The notes below the pieces were generated by a model that searched no databases, had not been told where the DNA came from, and saw only the letters and a list, made by a program, of their open reading frames with translations. Shown here in pieces: positions 13,269 to 17,119 of a stretch of DNA of 17,119 bases. The DNA comes from Methanomicrobiales archaeon (GTDB taxonomy: Archaea > Halobacteriota > Methanomicrobia > Methanomicrobiales > Methanoculleaceae). The position numbers and the translations under genes are program-made. Each line of letters starts with the position of its first letter. Positions within the stretch are counted from its first letter, which is position 1. The DNA lies in NCBI GenBank assembly GCA_019136335.1, contig JAGVUK010000059.1, forward strand, positions 1-17,119. Reading direction: 5' to 3'.

Positions 13269-13384
13269 CAGTATCCTCAGGTGTTGGACGGGAGAGGGGA
13301 TATGCCCTTCGCCCGCAGGAGAACGGTCCCGGCAGCCCGGGGCAGAACCCCATACAACCACCGCCCGGAATCCCGATTCGGAAA

Positions 13385-13392
13385 CGTATTAG
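13385..13392 (+). promoter_or_regulatory. Weak TATA-like box for the cation antiporter
   Basis: CGTATTAG lies about 45 bases upstream of the antiporter ATG in GC-rich DNA. It is the only A+T-rich stretch in the divergent interval on that strand, but it fits the archaeal consensus only loosely. Confidence 0.3.
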
Positions 13393-13435
13393 CAGATACC
13401 CGCCCAACAGGTACCACCATACCCGTGACGCACCC

Positions 13436-14371
13436 ATGATAACGACGTTCATCATATTCATCGTCGGCGTAGCGCTCCTCATCAAAGGTGCCGACCTCTT
13501 CGTAGGCGGCGGGAGCGGCCTCGCCCTCCGCCACAGCATATCCCCGGCCCTGATCGGGTCCACGATCATCGCGTTCGGTACGTCCCTCCCGGAGCTCGTC
13601 GTCAGCACGAACGCCGCGGCCACGGGGAACACGGAGATCGCCCTCGGGAACGTCCTCGGGAGCAACATCGCAAACATCGCTCTCGTCCTGGCGCTCTGCA
13701 CCCTCATCCGGCCCGGTATGGTCGCCGCGTCGGGGACGTCGCGCTCCGCGCTCGTCCGGCACACCGTGCTGATGCTCGCCGCGACGGCGGCGTTCGCCCT
13801 GCTCGCCGTGAGAGGCACGCTCGACGTCCTTGCCGGAGCGGTGCTCCTCATCCTCTTTGTGATCATCCTCGCCCTCCTCCTCCGGGAGCGCCGCGAAGAG
13901 GAGGCTGTCCACATCAGGTCGCACGGGTGGGCCGACGCCCTCTATATCGGGCTCGGGCTCGTCGCCGTCATCGTCGGCGCCCGGCTGGTCGTCGACAGCG
14001 CCGTTACCCTCGCGGGGGCCTTCGGAATCCCCGCCTTCGTCATCGGCCTCTCGATCGTCGCCGTCGGCACGTCGCTCCCGGAGCTCGCGACGTCCCTCGT
14101 TGCCGCCGTGAGAGATGAGGGTGCCATATCCGTCGGCAACATCCTCGGGAGCAACATCTTCAACCTCCTCTTCGTCCTCGGGATAAGCCTCCTCATCGCC
14201 CCGGTCACCATCGGGTCGTTTGCCGACATCATCGCCGTCGTCCTCTTCTCCGCCGCGATCCTCCCCCTGCTCTTTGCCCCCCCGTCCGTCGTCCGGGGCT
14301 GGTCGGCCCTCCTGCTCACCGGCTACGCAGCCTACATAGCCTGGATCTTTTCGACGGCGCCGGTCGGGTGA
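13436..14371 (+). CDS. CaCA-family Ca2+/cation antiporter (YrbG-like)
   Basis: This membrane protein exchanges Ca2+ for Na+ or H+. Starting at ATG 13436 it has 311 residues and about ten hydrophobic helices with the internal duplication of the family. Repeat alpha-1 reads IAFGTSLPELVVS (45-57) then ALGNVLGSNIAN (69-80). Repeat alpha-2 reads VAVGTSLPELATS (208-220) then SVGNILGSNIFN (232-243). Glutamates E53 and E216 are the expected central ion ligands. The position matching D240 of the Methanocaldococcus NCX_Mj is Asn (N243), as in many other family members. A short charged loop, RERREEEAV (150-158), separates the halves. The start has little Shine-Dalgarno support. An open frame extends upstream to 13244 but lacks family sequence. 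It is probably involved in ion homeostasis of the cell membrane. Confidence 0.93.
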   Translation: MITTFIIFIVGVALLIKGADLFVGGGSGLALRHSISPALIGSTIIAFGTSLPELVVSTNAAATGNTEIALGNVLGSNIANIALVLALCTLIRPGMVAASGTSRSALVRHTVLMLAATAAFALLAVRGTLDVLAGAVLLILFVIILALLLRERREEEAVHIRSHGWADALYIGLGLVAVIVGARLVVDSAVTLAGAFGIPAFVIGLSIVAVGTSLPELATSLVAAVRDEGAISVGNILGSNIFNLLFVLGISLLIAPVTIGSFADIIAVVLFSAAILPLLFAPPSVVRGWSALLLTGYAAYIAWIFSTAPVG

Positions 14372-14393
14372 GGGGTTCCAGCGGAAGACTTCG

Positions 14394-14401
14394 AAAATAT
14401 T
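14394..14401 (+). promoter_or_regulatory. TATA-like promoter of the beta-propeller gene
   Basis: AAAATATT, flanked as CGAAAATATTCG, lies about 70 bases before the beta-propeller start and 23 bases after the antiporter stop. Initiation 25 bases later would leave a leader of about 40 bases containing the AGAGGTGA ribosome binding site (14451-14458). Confidence 0.55.
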
Positions 14402-14466
14402 CGTAGGTTACGCAAGGGTGATGCTCCCGCACGTGCATCTCCCTCTATCAAGAGGTGAACCGCAGA

Positions 14467-16392
14467 ATGGGGAACTGGAAACCTGTGACGGCGGCCGCCC
14501 TCGGGTGTCTCGTGGTCGCCGCGATCATCGGGACCGCCCTCGCGTCTGATGACGCCGGGGCCAGGACCCGGGGCGACCTGGAGAAATTCGGATCGGCGGA
14601 AGAGATCAGGGCTTTCTTAAAGGAGCACGCGCAGAAAGGATGGAGCGACAGCGGCTACTCCCGTATCCCCGGGGGCGTCGTGCCTGCGGCCCCTGCGGCC
14701 GGGGAGAACGCTCTGGCGCCGGTAGCGACCGCCGTCCCGACGTCCTCGGCCCGGGACTACTCCACGACGAACGTGCAGGTGGAGGGCGTGGATGAGGCCG
14801 ACTTCGTGAAGAACGACGGGAAGTACATCTACATCCTATCGGGGGAGACCCTCGCGATCGTCGAGGCGTTCCCGGCAAAAGATGCGAGAATCGTCTCCGA
14901 AACCTGGATAGACGGGCGCCCGACGGCGCTCTTTCTCGCGGGCGACCGCCTGGTGGTCTTTGCCGTCGCAACAGAAGAAGAGATGACCGCCCCGGAGGGG
15001 AGCGTAACGCCGGTTCCGGTCTGGCGGACGGTGACGCGCGCCTACGTCTACGACGTCGGCGACCGGGCCGACCCGGAGCCGGTCCGGACCCTGACCTTCA
15101 CCGGCGACTACTACGATGCCCGGATGGTCGGGGAGTACGTCTACACCCTCACGCGGGAGTCTCCCGTCTGGGTGCGCGACGATGTCGCCCTCCCCGAGGT
15201 GAGGGCGGGCGGCGCGCCGCCCGTCCGGCCCGAGATCTACCGCCCGAAGACTCCCATGCAGAACTACGTCTTCTACACCGCAACCGCCTTCTCCGTCCGG
15301 AAGGATACGGACACCCCCGACGCCGAGGCGTTCCTCCTCGGCTACGACACCACCCTCTTTGCGTCGCAGAAGAACCTCTACATCGGCTACCGGAACACGG
15401 GGCCGGCATACTCCTCCGGGACGGCGACAGGCTCCGCCGGCACCCTTGAGCGGACGATCATCCACCGGTTCGCGATTGAGCGTGGAAAGATCGACTATAA
15501 GGCCATGGGCGAGGTCCCCGGGCGCCTTTTAAACCAGTTCTCGCTCGATGAGCACGCAGGGAACCTCCGGGTCGCGACGACCGTCGAGGGCTGGACACGG
15601 GAGGGCTCCTTCCAGTACAACAACGTCTACGTCCTCGATCCTGCGATGAAGACCATCGGGACGCTTGAGCATATCGCGCCCGATGAGCGGATATACGCCG
15701 CCCGGTTCGTCGGCGACCGGCTGTACCTCGTGACGTTCAAGCGGGTCGACCCGCTCTTCGTCATCGATCTCTCGGACCCGGAGCACCCGGGCATCCTCGG
15801 AAAACTGAAGATCCCGGGCTACTCCGACTACCTCCACCCCTATGACGCCAACCACATCATCGGTGTCGGGAAGGAGACGGGCGAGAACGCCTGGGGCGGC
15901 GTCTCGGTGGAAGGGCTCAAGATCGCCCTCTTCGACGTCTCGGACGTGAACAACCCGCTAGAGGTCGACACCGTCGTGATCGGCGAAGCCGGGACCGACT
16001 CGGAGGCCCTCCGCGACCACAAGGCCTTCCTCTTTGTAAAGGAGAAGAACCTCCTTGTCATCCCGGTGAGCGAGATTAAGCGGGTCGAGAACCCCGGATC
16101 GAAGTACCCCGGCTCCTACGGCACCACGACCCGGCAGGTGGCTTACGTCTACTCCGTGAGCCCCTCCTCCGGGTTCACTCTCGCGGGCACGGTCGTCCAC
16201 GGAGAGAGGGGCTCACCCTACGGCTGGAACGCACCGGACGCGGTGCGACGGTCGCTCTTTATGGACGACACCCTCTACACGATATCGGCAAGAAGCATCA
16301 TCATGACCGGTCTTCACGACTACAGCCGGATCAACGAGGTCCTCCTCCCCTACCGGGAGGAGGCCTACCCGCCCCCGTACCCGGTCCGGTGA
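14467..16392 (+). CDS. Exported beta-propeller domain protein (PF09826-like)
   Basis: I choose ATG 14467 because AGAGGTGA (14451-14458) is well spaced for it; an upstream GTG at 14455 lies inside that site. The 641-residue protein begins with a signal-peptide-like stretch (WK, then hydrophobic residues 7-26) with a likely cleavage after ALA (25-27), so it is probably exported across the cell membrane. After a polar Ala/Pro-rich linker it shows TNVQVEGVDEADFVKNDGKY (101-120), the hallmark opening of the secreted beta-propeller family. Repeated blade-like segments follow, such as YIYILSGETLAIVEAF, RLVVFA, GEYVYTLTRES, RLYLVTFKRVDPLFVIDLSD and LKIALFDVSDVNNPLEVD. The family occurs in archaea and some bacteria; its function is not known, and extracellular binding or a structural role is likely. 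No cell-surface anchor is visible at the C-terminus. It converges with the cupin gene, with only 17 bases between the stops. Confidence 0.88.
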   Translation: MGNWKPVTAAALGCLVVAAIIGTALASDDAGARTRGDLEKFGSAEEIRAFLKEHAQKGWSDSGYSRIPGGVVPAAPAAGENALAPVATAVPTSSARDYSTTNVQVEGVDEADFVKNDGKYIYILSGETLAIVEAFPAKDARIVSETWIDGRPTALFLAGDRLVVFAVATEEEMTAPEGSVTPVPVWRTVTRAYVYDVGDRADPEPVRTLTFTGDYYDARMVGEYVYTLTRESPVWVRDDVALPEVRAGGAPPVRPEIYRPKTPMQNYVFYTATAFSVRKDTDTPDAEAFLLGYDTTLFASQKNLYIGYRNTGPAYSSGTATGSAGTLERTIIHRFAIERGKIDYKAMGEVPGRLLNQFSLDEHAGNLRVATTVEGWTREGSFQYNNVYVLDPAMKTIGTLEHIAPDERIYAARFVGDRLYLVTFKRVDPLFVIDLSDPEHPGILGKLKIPGYSDYLHPYDANHIIGVGKETGENAWGGVSVEGLKIALFDVSDVNNPLEVDTVVIGEAGTDSEALRDHKAFLFVKEKNLLVIPVSEIKRVENPGSKYPGSYGTTTRQVAYVYSVSPSSGFTLAGTVVHGERGSPYGWNAPDAVRRSLFMDDTLYTISARSIIMTGLHDYSRINEVLLPYREEAYPPPYPVR

Positions 16393-16409
16393 GGAGGAGA
16401 GCGGACGGG

Positions 16410-16745
16410 TCAGGCGTGGATCATCGTCAGCATCATCTTGAAGCGGGTGACGGCGTGGACCGCGTGGGGTTTATGCGCCGGCATGATGATCAGGTCGCCC
16501 GTCTTCATCGGGTATTCCGTGCCCGTGATGGTGATGAGCGCCTCCCCGTCGAGGACCTGGAGGATGGCGTCGTAGGGCGCGGTGTGCTCCGAGAGGCCTT
16601 CGCCTGCATCGAAGGCGAAGACCGTGATCGTCCCCGACTTCGTGTAGACGAGCATCCGGCTGACGATCGACCCGGGCTGGTAGGCGACGAGGTTGCGGGG
16701 GTCGATGACCTGTTCGGTGAGGTTCTCTTTTTTCGCTTCAGGCAT
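16410..16745 (-). CDS. Small single-domain cupin protein
   Basis: The 111-residue protein is one cupin barrel of the cupin_2 type. Motif 1 is around GEGLSEHTAPYDAILQVLDG (49-68), where H54 is the likely metal ligand and Q63 stands where many cupins have Glu. Motif 2 is around KTGDLIIMPAHKPHAVHA (81-98), with H94 as the probable second ligand. Such proteins bind small ligands or a metal and range from sugar isomerases to regulators and dioxygenases; nothing here fixes the substrate. The N-terminus is polar with no signal peptide, indicating a cytoplasmic location. The ATG at 16745 lacks a clear ribosome binding site, so the transcript may be leaderless or nearly so. It is a single-gene unit facing the beta-propeller gene. 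Confidence 0.88.
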   Translation of the reverse strand: MPEAKKENLTEQVIDPRNLVAYQPGSIVSRMLVYTKSGTITVFAFDAGEGLSEHTAPYDAILQVLDGEALITITGTEYPMKTGDLIIMPAHKPHAVHAVTRFKMMLTMIHA

Positions 16746-17019
16746 ATGAGCCTGTTTCTTCTGCCGGGTCTTTTCCTTTGCGCCGGTCGTGATGAGCCCT
16801 TAGCCGGTGCGACTTCCAGGGAGTGGCGGCCCGGGATGTTACAGGATATCAAACTCGTCCTGACGGTGAAGGGGCCGGATGCTGCTGGCATATGAAACTT
16901 TCCCGTGACCCCTCCGCCATCCGCCCAAAAAGCCTCGCAGAAACCCTCTACGAAACGGCGGGAGCCCCCTGTAACCTCACCTTTTTCCCGCCCGGCCCCC
17001 AACCTGTAAGAGACATCGC
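16746..17019. other. Intergenic region between divergent cupin and radical SAM genes
   Basis: About 270 bases hold no confident gene. It should contain both promoters, but no strong TATA box stands out; a CTTTTTC box lies at 16981-16987, some 35 bases before the radical SAM start. Two small rightward frames are possible: MLQDIKLVLTVKGPDAAGI from an ATG near 16837, and a 49-residue frame from ATG 16892 that overlaps the radical SAM start out of frame and has two cysteines. Confidence 0.4.
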
Positions 17020-17119
17020 GTGTACTACCACCTCATCCTGACCGACAACTGTAACCTCTGCTGCACCTACTGCCGCGGGAAGGCGTTCACCGTCGACTCC
17101 CCACAGCAGCCCGACATCG
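17020..17119 (+). CDS. N-terminus of a radical SAM enzyme (partial, cut by window end)
   Basis: A GTG at 17020 opens a frame reading VYYHLILTDNCNLCCTYC (first residue as Met), then RGKAFTVDSPQQPDI up to the window edge. CNLCCTYC contains C-x3-C-x2-C, the cysteine set that holds the [4Fe-4S] cluster cleaving S-adenosylmethionine in radical SAM enzymes, placed at residues 12-19 as in very N-terminal-starting family members. The start TDNCNLCCTYCRGK resembles a methanogen/archaeoglobal group annotated as putative peptide-modifying radical SAM enzymes (Mhun_1560 and AF0577 types); that resemblance is from memory and needs checking. The ribosome binding site is weak (AGAGAC). Product and any C-terminal SPASM domain lie outside the window. 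Confidence 0.8.
   Translation, partial: MYYHLILTDNCNLCCTYCRGKAFTVDSPQQPDI

Noticed and set aside
1..17119. tRNA genes, rRNA or CRISPR arrays
   Set aside because: No cloverleaf with a GGTTCGAATC-like arm, no rRNA signature and no regularly spaced direct repeats were seen in the intergenic regions. The G-rich repeats before ech are not CRISPR-like.

Overview
The window is GC-rich archaeal DNA, most likely from a hydrogenotrophic methanogen of the order Methanomicrobiales (Methanoculleus-like). That placement is inference. It rests on a complete six-gene Ech-type energy-converting [NiFe] hydrogenase operon, a methanogen-style MoeA variant, a DUF362-ferredoxin protein, a radical SAM start resembling methanogen peptide-modifying enzymes, A+T-rich TATA-like boxes, and T-run terminators. 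No rRNA, tRNA, CRISPR array or recognisable insertion sequence was seen.

Left part (1-4780). The last 16 codons of an unidentified gene end in a T-run. A MoeA-family metal-insertion protein follows. Next comes a divergent pair: a leftward protein that I read as a DEDDh-type 3'-5' exonuclease-like protein, and a rightward ribonuclease III. RNase III is uncommon in archaea, and this copy has Asn where the family has a catalytic Asp. The RNase III stop is embedded beside the ribosome binding site of a DUF362/2x[4Fe-4S] protein, so those two are probably co-transcribed. A HIT-family nucleotide hydrolase/transferase closes the block.

Middle (4781-10710). About 790 bases contain no convincing gene but many perfect inverted repeats, a canonical G-quadruplex motif and a thrice-repeated motif that can pair in alternative ways. 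A TATA-like promoter with an operator-like inverted repeat then precedes echABCDEF. These genes are packed with ATGA overlaps (A/B, B/C, C/D) and a 16-base overlap (D/E), and end in a hairpin plus T-run. Together they should encode a membrane enzyme coupling ferredoxin and H2 redox chemistry to ion movement. All [NiFe] and Fe-S ligands are present, and the catalytic subunit ends without a C-terminal maturation peptide.

Right part (10711-17119). In order there are a leftward FAD/NAD(P) disulfide-reductase-family enzyme lacking the usual His-Glu dyad, a possible tiny membrane protein, a leftward CxxCxxCC (YkgJ-type) metal-binding protein, a divergent rightward Ca2+/cation antiporter, a large exported beta-propeller protein, a convergent leftward cupin, and the first 33 codons of a radical SAM enzyme cut by the window edge.

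The items most worth a second look are the exonuclease-like/RNase III pair with its altered active sites, the structured intergenic region before ech, and the truncated radical SAM locus.
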